64,000 bases of DNA, from NCBI RefSeq assembly GCF_002583405.1, contig NZ_BCMJ01000005.1, positions 62,001 through 126,000 of the forward strand, given 5' to 3'. A program made the translations under genes and the position numbers. Each line of letters begins with the position of its first letter. The stretch's first letter is position 1. The stretch comes from Secundilactobacillus silagincola. GTDB taxonomy: Bacteria > Bacillota > Bacilli > Lactobacillales > Lactobacillaceae. Below the pieces are notes generated by a model. That model made no database searches, was not told the DNA's origin, and was given only the letters and a program-made list of their open reading frames with translations. Shown piece by piece: positions 52,162 through 63,215 of this stretch.

Positions 52162-54492
52162 TTAATCTTGTGCAATTAGCGAGGTCAACAAAGTCTTGAC
52201 GTCAGCCGTTTCGCTATACAATAGTTGTTTTTCGGTTTCAATCTGCTGCTGTCGTTTTTGGTAACTTGGTGCGTCAGTAATCTGACGATGAGCTGGCTGT
52301 TTAACTTCATTCAATTGACCATTGGTAATCGTCACGAAGTCCAGTTCACGAAAAATCTGCAACATCAAGACTAACTGAGTTGGAACGATTTGTAAATACT
52401 TCGCCAGCTCATTTAATCGATGTGCGACATCCACATCATGATGCGTTTGAACGAACCTAAACAGTTTAGCATATTGTGCGCGATCTGGCATCCCCAAAAG
52501 GTAATGACTTTCCTTTAAATAAAAATAAATGACAATTTGATCAGCCTTAATTGCCTTCAACGCCGCCTGCAAATCGCTAATTTGTACCGGACAGTCCACT
52601 AAATACATCGTTGGGGTATGTATCTCACCTAACCGTTTAGCGTCTGCTAATAACCAAGAATTAGCGGTAGCTGGTATCTGTGACTGCAGTTTCTCATAAA
52701 GCCGTTGATTAAAGAAAACATAAGTGGCATTGGCATCCTGAAACATTTCTGACCGCAATTTTTGCGTCCGCAAATCACTGATAACCAAACCTTCAACTGC
52801 GATATCCTTCACCATTACTTGCATGGAGGTACGTCCCTGCCAAACATTGATATCAATCTGACCCACTACTTGAACTTGATCCGGTGCGCTTTGGAGCACG
52901 GGTGCTAACTCACCAGCGCCAAAATCAATAGCGCTTAATTGGTGATTTTGATCACTTAACTGAAATTTTAAATGTTTACCCTCCGCGCCAATGGCCTTCA
53001 CATTTTGAATAGCACTGGGTTTAAAGACAAACAACGGAACGGGATTATCAGTCCCAAATGGCGCTAATTGGCGTAGCTGCTTGTATAAGTCTTCAGATAC
53101 GTCGCTAACCTGCATTTCAGATGCCACTGTTAACGGTGTTTTAGGCTGATCAGCTAAATGCTGATCGACAGCAGCCTGGTCGAAACCCGCCTGCAATTGA
53201 CTTAACTGATCAGCTTTTGCCGTCATTCCCACTGCAGCGGCGTGACCACCGAAGTTGATCAAAAGATCTCGCTGACCATCAAAAGCATCGAATAAATTAA
53301 ACCCAGCAACACTACGTCCTGAGCCTTTAGCCGTCCCATTTTCAGAATTGACATCAAGAACCACCGTTGGCTTTCCAGTCGCTTCGACCACTTTACTAGC
53401 CACGATTCCCAATACACCTTCGTGCCACCCCTTACCCGTAATGAGCATGGTTGGATGATCACGATGAGCTACGTCTTGAGCTTGAGCCAAGGCAACTTCG
53501 CTGATATCAGCGACTAATTTTTGTCGATACTTATTTTGTTTTTCCGTTAAATCAGCTAATTTTTCAGCCCGCTCTTCATCCAAAGTCGTCAATAATTCAA
53601 CGGCAGGCGCTGCATCATCTAAACGTCCAAGCGCGTTTAGCCGTGGCGCAATACCGAAACCAATGGACTGTTCGTCAATCTGATCGGGTGTAATACCAGC
53701 TTGCTTAATCAGTGCAACTAGTCCTAATCGATCGGTTTGTGAAAGTAACTGCAGACCAGCAGTCACTAGCACTCGATTTTCATCAACTAGCGGCACCAGA
53801 TCGGCTACTGTCCCAATCGCAGCTAAATCAAGCATCTCTTGGGGAACTTCATCTAACAGAGCGGTAGCAACCTTAAAGGCCACTCCAGCACCAGATAAAC
53901 CACCAAAGGGATATTGGCCTTCTGGGTGACGAGGATGAATGATGGCGTACGCGTCAGGTAATTTACTGGGGAGTTCATGATGATCCGTTACTACCACATC
54001 ACAACCCAATTCATTAGCGCGTGCAATAGCATCGTTACCCGATACCCCGTTATCCACAGTGACAATCAACTGCGTACCGCCTTCAATGAGTCGCTCAAAA
54101 GCCGCCACATTAGGACCATAGCCATCGACAAAACGATTGGGAATAAAATAATCAACGTTAGCTCCAACTTGATCCAAAGTTTCGTACAGAATTGAAGTGC
54201 TCGTTACACCATCTGCATCATAATCACCGTAGATCGTAATATGTTCACCATTCGCTACTGCATCTTGAATGCGGTCGATTCCCTTTTGCATATCATGCAT
54301 CGTCATGGGATCGTGCAATTGAGACAAATCAGGTTGAAGAAACTGCTCTGCTTTTTCCTTGGTATCATAGCCACGGTTCAGCAGAATCTGGGCAACCATT
54401 GGTTTAATAGATAACGAATCGGCTAAATGAGCGGCCTCATCACTTGGCTGATCAACGTTTTTTATTTGCCAATCATAATGTGGTTCAATCAT
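52162..54492 (-). CDS. recJ: Single-stranded-DNA exonuclease RecJ
   Basis: This is a 5'-3' ssDNA exonuclease for mismatch and recombinational repair. The 776 residues include the DHH-domain motifs [21 protein letters not shown] and TDHHELP, the DHHA1 motif [11 protein letters not shown], and the Gram-positive C-terminal domain. ATG 54490-54492 follows AAAGGATG; codons further up overlap the LapA gene. It overlaps that gene by eight bases. Confidence 0.96.
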   Translation of the reverse strand: MIEPHYDWQIKNVDQPSDEAAHLADSLSIKPMVAQILLNRGYDTKEKAEQFLQPDLSQLHDPMTMHDMQKGIDRIQDAVANGEHITIYGDYDADGVTSTSILYETLDQVGANVDYFIPNRFVDGYGPNVAAFERLIEGGTQLIVTVDNGVSGNDAIARANELGCDVVVTDHHELPSKLPDAYAIIHPRHPEGQYPFGGLSGAGVAFKVATALLDEVPQEMLDLAAIGTVADLVPLVDENRVLVTAGLQLLSQTDRLGLVALIKQAGITPDQIDEQSIGFGIAPRLNALGRLDDAAPAVELLTTLDEERAEKLADLTEKQNKYRQKLVADISEVALAQAQDVAHRDHPTMLITGKGWHEGVLGIVASKVVEATGKPTVVLDVNSENGTAKGSGRSVAGFNLFDAFDGQRDLLINFGGHAAAVGMTAKADQLSQLQAGFDQAAVDQHLADQPKTPLTVASEMQVSDVSEDLYKQLRQLAPFGTDNPVPLFVFKPSAIQNVKAIGAEGKHLKFQLSDQNHQLSAIDFGAGELAPVLQSAPDQVQVVGQIDINVWQGRTSMQVMVKDIAVEGLVISDLRTQKLRSEMFQDANATYVFFNQRLYEKLQSQIPATANSWLLADAKRLGEIHTPTMYLVDCPVQISDLQAALKAIKADQIVIYFYLKESHYLLGMPDRAQYAKLFRFVQTHHDVDVAHRLNELAKYLQIVPTQLVLMLQIFRELDFVTITNGQLNEVKQPAHRQITDAPSYQKRQQQIETEKQLLYSETADVKTLLTSLIAQD

Positions 54493-54829
54493 GATCATCA
54501 TCCTTTACTTCCGGTTGATTTGACTGAAGACTGTCAGTATTACCAGTATGTGTATGCTGATCTGGTGTTTCGTTTAAACGGGTTTTCAAAGCTTGAATAC
54601 GACTCTCCTGCTGCCTGATGGTCTTTTTGTTCTGATAATTTGAAATTGTTGCAAAAAGGAACATTAAAATGGCACCTAGAAAAATAGCTACCAACAAAAC
54701 CAGTACCAGTGGCCACGAAACAGTCGTAAAGCCGAAATGAATTGGAATTGATTCAGTATTCATGACTGAAAAAATGGCAATCAGAATCACAATTAAAATC
54801 GCAATGATTACTTTTCCTTGCCGCTTCAT
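54485..54829 (-). CDS. LapA-domain (DUF1049) membrane protein
   Basis: This 114-residue protein has two membrane helices (about 7-25 and 40-62) and a conserved N-terminal block NTESIPIHFGFTTVSWPLVLVLLVAI. This matches the LapA/DUF1049 domain seen in envelope-assembly proteins. A coiled coil (about 70-90) and an Asp/His-rich tail follow. ATG 54829 has GGGGTA upstream. It sits in the rnz-lapA-recJ-apt operon; the role is unknown. Confidence 0.85.
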   Translation of the reverse strand: MKRQGKVIIAILIVILIAIFSVMNTESIPIHFGFTTVSWPLVLVLLVAIFLGAILMFLFATISNYQNKKTIRQQESRIQALKTRLNETPDQHTHTGNTDSLQSNQPEVKDDDHD

Positions 54830-54840
54830 TGAAATACCCC

Positions 54841-55779
54841 CTACTCCCGTTCCTTATCAAACGGGATATCAATTAAATCAAAATCCTTAACAACCTTTGT
54901 ATTCTTAAATACTGCTTGAGCCTGTTTTTCCAAGTCGTGAGCTAATTTACCGTTATAGCGAGCAGAAATATGATTCAACAACAGCTTACCAACGTGTGAG
55001 GTTTTAGCAATATTGGCCGCCTGTACGTTGGTGGAATGATAATAACTATGTGCCATTGCAGCTTCGTCCTTAGCAAAGGTACTTTCGTGGACCAAGACAT
55101 CCGCATTTTCGGCTAGTTTATAACTATTATCAGTTTTGCGTGTATCTCCTAAAATTGCAACTATCCGACCCTTTTGAGCATGACCAATGTAATCTTGACC
55201 ATTAATCACTCTACCGTCAGGTAAGGTGACGGTCTTCCCTGCTTTTAACTGACCGTAAATTGGGCCAGATGGTACTTTATCTGCCTGAAGTTGTTCAACC
55301 ATAAGTTCGCCAGGATGGTCACGTTCGACCACCCGGTAACCAAACGTCTCAATTTTATGATCCAAATGCTCAGCGTACACAGTGAATTTATCATCATGAA
55401 AAATTTCACCACCATGCGACAATTCCACAAATTCAATGAAATAGGATAGCTTAGTTTCAGAAACCTTCAAACTGGTTAAAACAAAGTTACGAATACCTTT
55501 AGGTCCATATATGGTCAACTTATCATTGCCGCCTTGAAATGACCGGCTACTGAGTAAACCTGGTAACCCAAAGATGTGATCACCATGTAAATGGGTAATA
55601 AATATTTTATCGATCTTTCGTGGTTTAATCGTGGTTCTCAAAATCTGTTGCTGAGTGCCTTCACCGGCATCAAACAGCCAGATGGAATTGCGTTCTTCTA
55701 GTAACCGTAATGCTAGACTGCTAACGTTTCGAAACTTTCCTGGAGACCCAGCACCGGTACCTAAAAATTCAATTTGCAT
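54841..55779 (-). CDS. rnz: Ribonuclease Z
   Basis: This metallo-beta-lactamase-fold endonuclease matures tRNA 3' ends. The 312 residues contain the zinc motif [13 protein letters not shown], the [12 protein letters not shown] opening, the flexible arm region, and the later His and Asp ligands in LGDTRKTDN and NHISARY. ATG 55777-55779 has AAAGGA upstream. It is first in the operon with the LapA-domain gene, recJ and apt. Confidence 0.96.
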   Translation of the reverse strand: MQIEFLGTGAGSPGKFRNVSSLALRLLEERNSIWLFDAGEGTQQQILRTTIKPRKIDKIFITHLHGDHIFGLPGLLSSRSFQGGNDKLTIYGPKGIRNFVLTSLKVSETKLSYFIEFVELSHGGEIFHDDKFTVYAEHLDHKIETFGYRVVERDHPGELMVEQLQADKVPSGPIYGQLKAGKTVTLPDGRVINGQDYIGHAQKGRIVAILGDTRKTDNSYKLAENADVLVHESTFAKDEAAMAHSYYHSTNVQAANIAKTSHVGKLLLNHISARYNGKLAHDLEKQAQAVFKNTKVVKDFDLIDIPFDKERE

Positions 55780-56012
55780 ATCTGTCGTCCTTTTCTATCT
55801 ATCTCGCACCGAACATCTTTGCTGGTGTCACGTAGTCCTAATTAAGGTGAATCCTAACCCTACAATTGTATCAGATTCAACGTCCGATTGTGTGATTATT
55901 TAGTCTAAATTATTTACTTACCCGATACTTGATCGCACAGGAACTAAAGAAACACTACCCAGATATTATGACCCCAGATAATGTATAATTAGTAATGAAG
56001 GAAGTGTTTAAT

Positions 56013-56279
56013 TTGCGTCTTGGAGAACTTATCGCATTAGTGCATCAATTAGACCCAAATCTAAAAATGGCCTTTGATACGACCCCAATGGCGCCTATTT
56101 CGGGAATGTCAGCTTCGGAAGGTCGTCTTCTGCTGCACGCCGCCACTCAGACGCCTTTAACAGTCGAACGATTTCGCCAACATGCGAACCGTTTTAATCA
56201 ACAGTTAATTGTCTTTGAATCTAGTGGCAAACGTCTTTATGGCTTTCGTCAATCGAAACAATGGCTTTTATTCAAATAA
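56013..56279 (+). CDS. Hypothetical small protein
   Basis: This 88-residue soluble protein has no recognised domain. It is amphipathic, with a His/Arg-containing helix (VERFRQHANRFNQQLIVFES) and a Trp-rich end. I chose TTG 56013 because GAAGGAAG lies eight bases upstream; an ATG six codons earlier overlaps that site. A TATAAT box lies at about 55984. It is followed by a lipoprotein gene after 15 bp. Confidence 0.6.
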   Translation: MRLGELIALVHQLDPNLKMAFDTTPMAPISGMSASEGRLLLHAATQTPLTVERFRQHANRFNQQLIVFESSGKRLYGFRQSKQWLLFK

Positions 56280-56294
56280 TGGGGGATCTTCAAT

Positions 56295-57023
56295 ATGCTA
56301 AGTAAACGTCTAATATTAACTATCATCTTAACCGCCGGCCTAATACTAACCGGCTGTGGTAACCAAGCAAAATCAAACCAGCCATCACGTTCGAATTCAG
56401 ATAGCTCATCCAGTCAGCAAGTTAAAAAGCCGGAAAAGGCCGCCTCTGATCAGGCCACCATGAAACCCTATGAGGTGCCGAATTCAGAAAAAAATAACCG
56501 ACATTATCAAAAGTCCGGTCTGCTTTCTTTTCCAGGTCAGTTTGCTTATGACAAAGTCGGCACAAAATTAATCTTGTCCCAAAACAAACACCTAAATCAA
56601 CGAGCTACACGGCAAGGACTTAGCTACCAGATTACCGATGCTAAACGATTTAATAATAACGCCAAAACCAAGCAAGCTCTACAAATGGCTCAGCAAGCCT
56701 TCAACATCGGTAATATTCCTAATCCTTATCAAACCCTGCAAATTAAGTTTACCGTAAAAAACAATACCAGCCACGCGGTTAAAATCGATGGCATTCAAAA
56801 GATTAGTTTAAATGCCTCTCGAACAATTTCTGCTAATGGTATTAGTGATCCAAGTGCCGGACAAACTATCAAATCAAATCATACTCAGACTTTTTCCGCA
56901 ATGATTTTGGTTGGGCCAACTAACTTTAAACTTAATCAGTTTAGCGTTCATTTCTCAGGTAGTTTTAACGATTCGGGCCAACCTATAACGAAAGCGCCAG
57001 CGGTTATTACCGTGAAACTATAA
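56295..57023 (+). CDS. Lipoprotein with DUF4352-like C-terminal domain
   Basis: This 242-residue secreted lipoprotein has a signal peptide and the lipobox LTGC (Cys at about residue 21), a Ser/Asp/Lys linker, and a C-terminal region with IKFTVKNNTSHAVKIDGIQKI and FSVHFSGSF. These resemble the immunoglobulin-like DUF4352 domain of extracytoplasmic lipoproteins, which have no known enzymatic activity. ATG 56295 has GGGGGA upstream. It is probably co-transcribed with the small upstream gene. Confidence 0.75.
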   Translation: MLSKRLILTIILTAGLILTGCGNQAKSNQPSRSNSDSSSSQQVKKPEKAASDQATMKPYEVPNSEKNNRHYQKSGLLSFPGQFAYDKVGTKLILSQNKHLNQRATRQGLSYQITDAKRFNNNAKTKQALQMAQQAFNIGNIPNPYQTLQIKFTVKNNTSHAVKIDGIQKISLNASRTISANGISDPSAGQTIKSNHTQTFSAMILVGPTNFKLNQFSVHFSGSFNDSGQPITKAPAVITVKL

Positions 57024-57044
57024 TTTTTAATGATATACACAACT

Positions 57045-57089
57045 AAAACACCGTATGTTGACGTGAAAACGTCTGCACACGGTGTTTTG
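57045..57089. terminator. Terminator between lipoprotein and oatA-like genes
   Basis: AAAACACCGT and ACGGTGTTTT form the outer stem, with TGACG/CGTC inside, and a T-rich tail on the plus strand. The acyltransferase stop codon abuts it from the right. Confidence 0.8.
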
Positions 57090-59027
57090 TTATTGCTTTT
57101 GAGATGAGTCTGAATCAGTCAATTGCTGAACCAGTAACCGAGTATAGTTACGGTTCCCAGTTGGATTAGGATGCACGTTGTCCGTGTAGAACCAATCCTT
57201 GTGATTCTTACTCAATCCATGCCAATCAACTAGCGTGACGTTAGGATAACGTTTAGCAGCATTGGCGATGGTTGTATTGACAGACGTTTCCCAATTACGA
57301 GTAGGAACGTGAGTGTTAACCCAATAGATGCGGCGATTAGGTCCAATCATATGAATAACCTGATCAATTTGACTATTAGTCATTGGACTGTTAGTCCCTA
57401 AATTAACGACCACAGTGTTAGCCAAGGCTCCCTGAGCCTTAAGCGACTCAATTTGCTTTGGGGCTTGCCAAATTTGACGACCCACACCCGCTGAAACGTA
57501 GGTGTTAGGAATCACTTGGCGAACGTCTTTAGAAACATCCACCATGACAGAATCACCGATTGCAGTCACCGAAAGATCCTTCGCCTGCACGTATTGACGC
57601 TTAGTCAGACCATATGTCTTAACCAATTCCTGCTGATGAGCTGATAGCTTAACCTTTTTCCAGGCTTCCTCATGCTTCTTTTCAGCGGCAGCTTTTTTAG
57701 CAGCTTCTCGTTGCTTCTTTAAAGCCGCCTTGTTGGAAGAAGCCGCCTGTTTTTGATTATGCTTAATATTAGTCTGAAGTGCAGAATCATTGGCCTCTGA
57801 ATGTGTGGGGCTTGTAACAGCACCAAACAATGCAACGCCCGTAACTAAGATGGCTGGGATAACCGCATAACGTTGCCAACCAAATGTCTTGGGGCTCCGG
57901 AAGAATTGCTTGATTAGTCCTGGCAGTTGGCCATAGTCATAATGACGTAATGGACGTTCCAAATAACGATATGATAGATCACTAGCAATCAGAATCAAAA
58001 CGGTTTCCATCAGCGCATTAAACACTGGATGAGCCGCAATATTAGTCACTTTGGCTTCGTAAAAAATCATAATTGGAAATTGATACAAGTAAATCCCGTA
58101 ACTTCTTGAGCCTACCCAGTCAAAGATCCGGTTGGTAAACAACTGATTCATAAAACTGGCTGGATGAGCCACGGTTGCCACCAAAATGGTTGACAAAAAC
58201 GTAAAGAAGAACATCCCACCATGATAGGTCAGACTTGACTGTCCTGACATGGTAAAAAACATGATAAGAAGGATTGCCAAACTGACAAGCCCAGCACCGT
58301 TCAGTAACCACTTAGCGCGATTATTCAACTCACTCTTTAACTTGGTTGCAGGCCAAACAAAAGCCAATGCAACACCAAGTAGAATTGCAAACATCCGGGT
58401 ATCGGTACCATAGTAGACCCGGTTAGTCATGGCCGTACCAGTATACAAATACCCCATCCAGATTGCTGACAGAACTGAGAGGCCTAAAACGGAATAGAAA
58501 ATGGGCTTTCGGTCTTTAAACATAAACAATAGAATTACTAAAATCAGTGGCCAAAATGCGTAAAACTGCCCTTCAATCGAGAGCGACCAAAGGTGTGTAA
58601 ACGGTGACTCTCCGTTGAATCGGTCAAAGTATGACTGTCCATGGCCAATTTCCCACCAGTTATACACGTAAAGTAAGTTAGTACTGATAATGGCCTTTAA
58701 ACTGACGAACAACGAGCGCTGAAACAGCGTGATATACGCTGCAGTTGTCAAAACCATCGTCACTAATGCTGGATATAGTCGTTTCATTCGCCGGACGTAA
58801 AAACTGACGACATCGATCCGACCGTTTTGCTCATATTCTTGTAGCAATAAATCAGTGATTAAATAACCTGAAACTACAAAAAATATTGGAACACCTAAAT
58901 AGCCTCCCTGCAAGCTATAAGGTAAGAGGTGATACACAATAACACCAATCACCGCAATAGTCCGGATTCCGTCGAACCCAGAAATATAGCGACTATGTTT
59001 AAGCCGCTTACTCCCTGCGTGTTGCAT
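57090..59027 (-). CDS. oatA: Membrane O-acyltransferase with SGNH domain (OatA-like)
   Basis: This integral membrane enzyme, 645 residues, has ten to eleven helices of the acyltransferase-3 family, a linker with a Lys/Glu/Ala-rich segment (about 420-460), and an extracellular SGNH hydrolase-like domain. The SGNH motifs are GDSVMVD (Ser nucleophile) and TDNVHPNPTG (Asp/His). The GFDGIRTIAVIGVIVYH opening is typical. OatA acetylates peptidoglycan MurNAc and gives lysozyme resistance; other acceptors are possible. ATG 59025-59027 has AGGGAGA upstream. Confidence 0.88.
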   Translation of the reverse strand: MQHAGSKRLKHSRYISGFDGIRTIAVIGVIVYHLLPYSLQGGYLGVPIFFVVSGYLITDLLLQEYEQNGRIDVVSFYVRRMKRLYPALVTMVLTTAAYITLFQRSLFVSLKAIISTNLLYVYNWWEIGHGQSYFDRFNGESPFTHLWSLSIEGQFYAFWPLILVILLFMFKDRKPIFYSVLGLSVLSAIWMGYLYTGTAMTNRVYYGTDTRMFAILLGVALAFVWPATKLKSELNNRAKWLLNGAGLVSLAILLIMFFTMSGQSSLTYHGGMFFFTFLSTILVATVAHPASFMNQLFTNRIFDWVGSRSYGIYLYQFPIMIFYEAKVTNIAAHPVFNALMETVLILIASDLSYRYLERPLRHYDYGQLPGLIKQFFRSPKTFGWQRYAVIPAILVTGVALFGAVTSPTHSEANDSALQTNIKHNQKQAASSNKAALKKQREAAKKAAAEKKHEEAWKKVKLSAHQQELVKTYGLTKRQYVQAKDLSVTAIGDSVMVDVSKDVRQVIPNTYVSAGVGRQIWQAPKQIESLKAQGALANTVVVNLGTNSPMTNSQIDQVIHMIGPNRRIYWVNTHVPTRNWETSVNTTIANAAKRYPNVTLVDWHGLSKNHKDWFYTDNVHPNPTGNRNYTRLLVQQLTDSDSSQKQ

Positions 59028-59068
59028 CGATTCTCCCTCGTTTCATCTCTTAGAATTACTTCAAAATG

Positions 59069-60373
59069 TTATTCCACAAATTCAAAGGTAAAGTCATCGA
59101 TTTGGACTAAATCGCCGTTACGAGCACCCTTTTCTCGTAATGCATCATCGACTCCCATGCCACGCAACTGACGCGCAAAGCGTAGTGTGCTTTCTTCATG
59201 GTCCATATTGGTCATCTGGAACAATCGCTCTAATTTAGCACCGGTAAGTACCCATGTACCGTCCTCGTCACGATTAATTTCAAAGTCGTCAGATTCAACC
59301 GACCCATCATCCGTTATCAGCATCTTTTCGAGGTCATCAACACCCTTTACTGGGAAAGCAGGTGTCTGGTCTAAAATCTCAACGGTTTTCTGAATCAGCG
59401 GTGTTAACCCATCATGGGTAACACTGGAGATTGCCATTACGACTGGCGGTGTTGCAAGGGTTGTATCCTCCGCCAATTTGGCTTTCAAAGTTGCCAAATT
59501 CTCAGCTGAATCAGGCAAATCCATCTTCGTAGCCACAACAATTTGCGGACGTTTTAACAAATCTGGATCATACTTCTGTAGTTCGGCGTTGATCTTCAAA
59601 AAGTCATCGTAAGGATCTCGGTCTTCAAATCCACTCACATCAATCAAGTGAAGGAGGACCCTGGTCCGTTCAATGTGTTTTAAGAACTCAATTCCAAGAC
59701 CAACACCACTAGCAGCGCCTTCAATCAAACCCGGTAAATCAGCAACCGCAAAATCACGACCATCACTCAACTTGACCATCCCTAGATTAGGTGTCAGCGT
59801 CGTAAAGTGATATTCCCCGATTTTGGGTTTTGCACTGGTAATAGCTGCTAATAAGGTTGATTTCCCAACAGAAGGAAAACCAATCAGCCCCACATCAGCT
59901 AATAATTTTAGTTCTAAGCGAACCCGACGCTCTTCTCCAGGAGCGCCATTTTCAGCTAATTCAGGTGCAGGATTCTTAGGTGTCGCAAAGTGAACGTTAC
60001 CGCGCCCACCACGGCCTCCTTGGGCAATGACAACCTGGTCATCTGCGTTAACCAAGTCAGCAATCACCATGTTGGTTTCATCATCGATGACCGTCGTCCC
60101 TTGGGGCACTAAAATCACCCGATCATCAGCGCCACGGCCCGTCATACCTTTAATACCACCATTTTGACCATGATCTGCTTTAAACTTTTGATTATAACGA
60201 AAGTCCATCAAAGTACGAAGCCCTGTATTAACTTTAAATACAACACTACCGCCTCGGCCACCATCGCCACCGGCTGGTCCACCGTTGGGCTCATATTTTT
60301 CCCGCCGAAAAGCAACCATACCGTTGCCGCCATTTCCGGCTTTAACATTTATTGTAACGTGATCTACAAACAT
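59069..60373 (-). CDS. obgE: GTPase ObgE/CgtA
   Basis: This essential ribosome-assembly and stress GTPase has 434 residues, with an N-terminal Gly-rich OBG fold ([31 protein letters not shown]), a G domain ([27 protein letters not shown]) and a C-terminal OCT domain, as usual for Gram-positive Obg. ATG 60371-60373 has GGAG upstream. Its neighbours show the ordinary housekeeping setting. Confidence 0.96.
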   Translation of the reverse strand: MFVDHVTINVKAGNGGNGMVAFRREKYEPNGGPAGGDGGRGGSVVFKVNTGLRTLMDFRYNQKFKADHGQNGGIKGMTGRGADDRVILVPQGTTVIDDETNMVIADLVNADDQVVIAQGGRGGRGNVHFATPKNPAPELAENGAPGEERRVRLELKLLADVGLIGFPSVGKSTLLAAITSAKPKIGEYHFTTLTPNLGMVKLSDGRDFAVADLPGLIEGAASGVGLGIEFLKHIERTRVLLHLIDVSGFEDRDPYDDFLKINAELQKYDPDLLKRPQIVVATKMDLPDSAENLATLKAKLAEDTTLATPPVVMAISSVTHDGLTPLIQKTVEILDQTPAFPVKGVDDLEKMLITDDGSVESDDFEINRDEDGTWVLTGAKLERLFQMTNMDHEESTLRFARQLRGMGVDDALREKGARNGDLVQIDDFTFEFVE

Positions 60374-60479
60374 ATTATTTCTCCATTATTCCAATTCATT
60401 CGGACTTTCCTAACCTTGCTATTATCTAATGAATAACCTTAAATTACCACCGTTTTTTAGAACTTTTTTAAGTTTGCGT

Positions 60480-62270
60480 TTAACTTGTCTCTGCTGTTTT
60501 AGCTAAAGTCAGATGAATCGTATCCGCAACTGCTTTAGAAATACCGAGTTCGTGCAATTCCTCGGGCGTTGCAGCCGCGATTTTCTTCATTGAGCCAAAC
60601 TTTCGCAGTAATTTATTCCTGGTTTTTGGCCCCACTCCTTGAATATCGTCCAAACGCGAGCTAAGGGAGTTTTTAGCATGGACCTTTCGATGAAACGTAA
60701 TTGCAAACCGGTGAACTTCATCTTGAATCCGCTGTAACAGGTAAAAGCCCTGTGACTTAGGATCAAGGTGCAATGGCGTATCGTTAACTTCTGATAATAA
60801 ATCGGCAGTTTTATGCTTGTCGTTTTTAACCATCGCAGCCACCGGAATAGTTAGCCCCAATTCGTTTTCTAAGACGTCCTTAGCAGCTTCTAACTGAATA
60901 GCACCACCATCCATTAGAACCAAGTCAGGCATAGTCTCATGCTCCTTAAGCAGCCGGGTATATCGACGCCGAATGACTTCTCTTGTACTAGCAGCTTCAT
61001 CAGCATGATCCACGGTTCTGAGTTTATATTTTCGATATAAGCTCTTATTAGGCTGTCCATCAACGAAGACCACCATGGCAGAAACCAAATCAGCTCCTTG
61101 AATATGTGAATGATCAAAGGCTTCAATTTTGTGTCCTGGCGCAATTCCCAGGGCATCAGTGATTTCTTTCATTGCCCCCGTCGTCTTTTGTTCATCTAAC
61201 TCCAGCAAACGGAACTTTTCTTCTAACACTAAGCGGGCATTTTTTCCTGCCATTTCAAGCAGCGCCCGCTTTTCACCACGTTGCGGTGTTCTCACCGGCA
61301 TCGGCAACATCTCTTCCAAGACATCCTTCGGCAAACTTTCTGGCACAAGGATTTCCTTTGGAAAAACGCTATTTTTACGGTGATAAAATTGGATAATAAA
61401 ACTAGTCATTTCTTCAATCTCATCGTTCACAATTGGGAACAAACGCTTCTCACGCTTGATCAAGCGTGCTTGACGAATGAAGAAGACCTGTACGGATAGC
61501 CAACCTTTATCCAGATAAAAATTAAAAATGTCACGGGGTGTTTGATCGTTAGAAATGATTTTTTGCTTTTCGACAGTTACTTCGATGTAGTGCATCTGAT
61601 CACGAATTTCAGCCGCCCGTTCAAACTCTAAGTTATCAGAAGCCTTTTTCATCTGAGCGTTTAAATGCCGTTTTACAGTTGCAACATTGCCATTTAAAAA
61701 CGATTTGATGCGTTCAATTTGCTTATCATATTGTTCTTTTGGCACTTCTTTAAAGCAGGCACCCAAACATTGACCCATGTGGTAATACAAGCAAGGCCGG
61801 TTCTGATAGCCATTGCAACGTCGCAACGGATAAACCTTTTGCAAAAAGTGTAGTGTCTCCTCAGCCGCGTAAACGTTAGGGTAAGGGCCGAAATAATAGG
61901 CACCATCCTTACGAATGGAACTGACGATTAGCATGGTAGGATCCCGCTCATTGGTAATTTTAATGTAGGGATACCCAGTTCCCTGCTTTAACTTAATATT
62001 ATAGTGGGGCTGATGTTTTTGAATCATCGTGATTTCAAGCAAAAAAGCTTCTTTATCAGTTGACGTCACAATGGTCTCAAAGTCAGCAATTTCTGAGACT
62101 AAGCGAGCCGTTTTCCCTTCATGGCTACTCTTAAAATAGGAACGTACCCGGTTTTTTAAGTTTTTAGCTTTACCGACGTAAATGATGTGCCCGTTAATGT
62201 TTTTCATCATATAAATACCGGGCATATCAGGCAAAAGTGCTAATTTATGTTCTAGATATTCGGTGGCCAA
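60480..62270 (-). CDS. uvrC: Excinuclease ABC subunit C
   Basis: UvrC makes the two incisions in nucleotide-excision repair. The 596-residue product has the N-terminal GIY-YIG domain (PDMPGIYMMKNINGHIIYVGKAKNLKNRV), the Cys-rich segment CNGYQNRPCLYYHMGQCLGAC, a UvrB-binding UVR helix pair, the RNase H-like domain, and the C-terminal HhH repeats (IQGVGPKTRNKLL). The start is TTG 62268-62270 with GGAAGGAGG eight bases upstream; a longer frame to 62369 lacks features. It is a single gene. Confidence 0.96.
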   Translation of the reverse strand: MATEYLEHKLALLPDMPGIYMMKNINGHIIYVGKAKNLKNRVRSYFKSSHEGKTARLVSEIADFETIVTSTDKEAFLLEITMIQKHQPHYNIKLKQGTGYPYIKITNERDPTMLIVSSIRKDGAYYFGPYPNVYAAEETLHFLQKVYPLRRCNGYQNRPCLYYHMGQCLGACFKEVPKEQYDKQIERIKSFLNGNVATVKRHLNAQMKKASDNLEFERAAEIRDQMHYIEVTVEKQKIISNDQTPRDIFNFYLDKGWLSVQVFFIRQARLIKREKRLFPIVNDEIEEMTSFIIQFYHRKNSVFPKEILVPESLPKDVLEEMLPMPVRTPQRGEKRALLEMAGKNARLVLEEKFRLLELDEQKTTGAMKEITDALGIAPGHKIEAFDHSHIQGADLVSAMVVFVDGQPNKSLYRKYKLRTVDHADEAASTREVIRRRYTRLLKEHETMPDLVLMDGGAIQLEAAKDVLENELGLTIPVAAMVKNDKHKTADLLSEVNDTPLHLDPKSQGFYLLQRIQDEVHRFAITFHRKVHAKNSLSSRLDDIQGVGPKTRNKLLRKFGSMKKIAAATPEELHELGISKAVADTIHLTLAKTAETS

Positions 62271-62412
62271 AGAAATGACCTCCTTCCGCTTCATTCTCTG
62301 GGGTACCGCTATCTCAAGCTTCCCCAGTTTCGACGTTTCATTATAACCCCGAATAAGTGTTTGGGGCAAGCTACCTGCCTACGTTAACTTACTTGTCATT
62401 TAAACACATCAT

Positions 62413-62454
62413 AATAAAACACCATGATTCGAAATCGAATCATGGTGTTTTATT
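62413..62454 (-). terminator. Terminator of the amino-acid ABC transporter operon
   Basis: AAAACACCATGATTCG and CGAATCATGGTGTTTT form a perfect long stem around AAAT, with T-runs on both sides. It ends the operon that reads from the right. Confidence 0.9.
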
Positions 62455-62468
62455 AATAACAATGTTAA

Positions 62469-63215
62469 TTAACTGTTAATAATCTTACTGATGAAGTCCT
62501 TTGTCCGTGGATTCTGTGGATGTTCAAACATTTCGTTTGGTTTGTTCTTTTCCAGAATATAACCGTCAGCCATGAACCAGACCTCGTTAGCAACTTCTCT
62601 AGCAAAGCCCATTTCATGAGTGACAACAACCATCGTCATCCCATCTTCGGCTAGTTCCTTCATAACGGCAAGTACTTCGCCGACCATTTCAGGATCCAAA
62701 GCACTGGTTGGTTCGTCAAACAGTAGCATTTCAGGATCCATGGCTAAGGCTCTGGCAATGGCTACACGTTGCGCTTGACCACCTGATAGACTGTTTGGAT
62801 AAACGTTGGCTTTTTCTTCCAAGCCAACCCGTTTAAGCAAACCCATCGCCTTTTCTTCCGCATCCTTATCCGACATCTTTTTAACTCGAATTGGTGCTAA
62901 CTTTAAGTTATCAAGCACCGTCAAATTAGGAAACAAGTTGAAGCTTTGAAAAACCATGCCCATTCGTTCACGTAATGTGGTCAATTCTTCTTCCGAAAAC
63001 TTCTGAGTATCTTTGCCCTCAAACAAAACTTGTCCAGCCGTTGGAGTTTCCAACATATTCAAGCAACGTAAGAACGTACTTTTACCGGAACCTGAAGGGC
63101 CGATGACACAAATCACTTGACCAGGCATAACCGTTCCGTCAATTTCTTTTAGGACTTCGGTATCACCATAGTTTTTTTGAAGCTTTTTAACTTCAACTAA
63201 CGGTTTATCTTGCAT
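62469..63215 (-). CDS. Amino-acid ABC transporter ATPase (GlnQ-like)
   Basis: This 248-residue ATP-binding subunit belongs to the polar amino-acid importer (PAAT) family. Walker A is GPSGSGKST, the Q-loop is FQSFNLFPN, the signature [15 protein letters not shown] and Walker [14 protein letters not shown] are present, and VVTHEMGF is the switch His. ATG 63213-63215 has GGGGAG upstream. It overlaps the permease end by 11 bp. Glutamine/glutamate is the likeliest substrate class, from the family and the fused partner. Confidence 0.94.
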   Translation of the reverse strand: MQDKPLVEVKKLQKNYGDTEVLKEIDGTVMPGQVICVIGPSGSGKSTFLRCLNMLETPTAGQVLFEGKDTQKFSEEELTTLRERMGMVFQSFNLFPNLTVLDNLKLAPIRVKKMSDKDAEEKAMGLLKRVGLEEKANVYPNSLSGGQAQRVAIARALAMDPEMLLFDEPTSALDPEMVGEVLAVMKELAEDGMTMVVVTHEMGFAREVANEVWFMADGYILEKNKPNEMFEHPQNPRTKDFISKIINS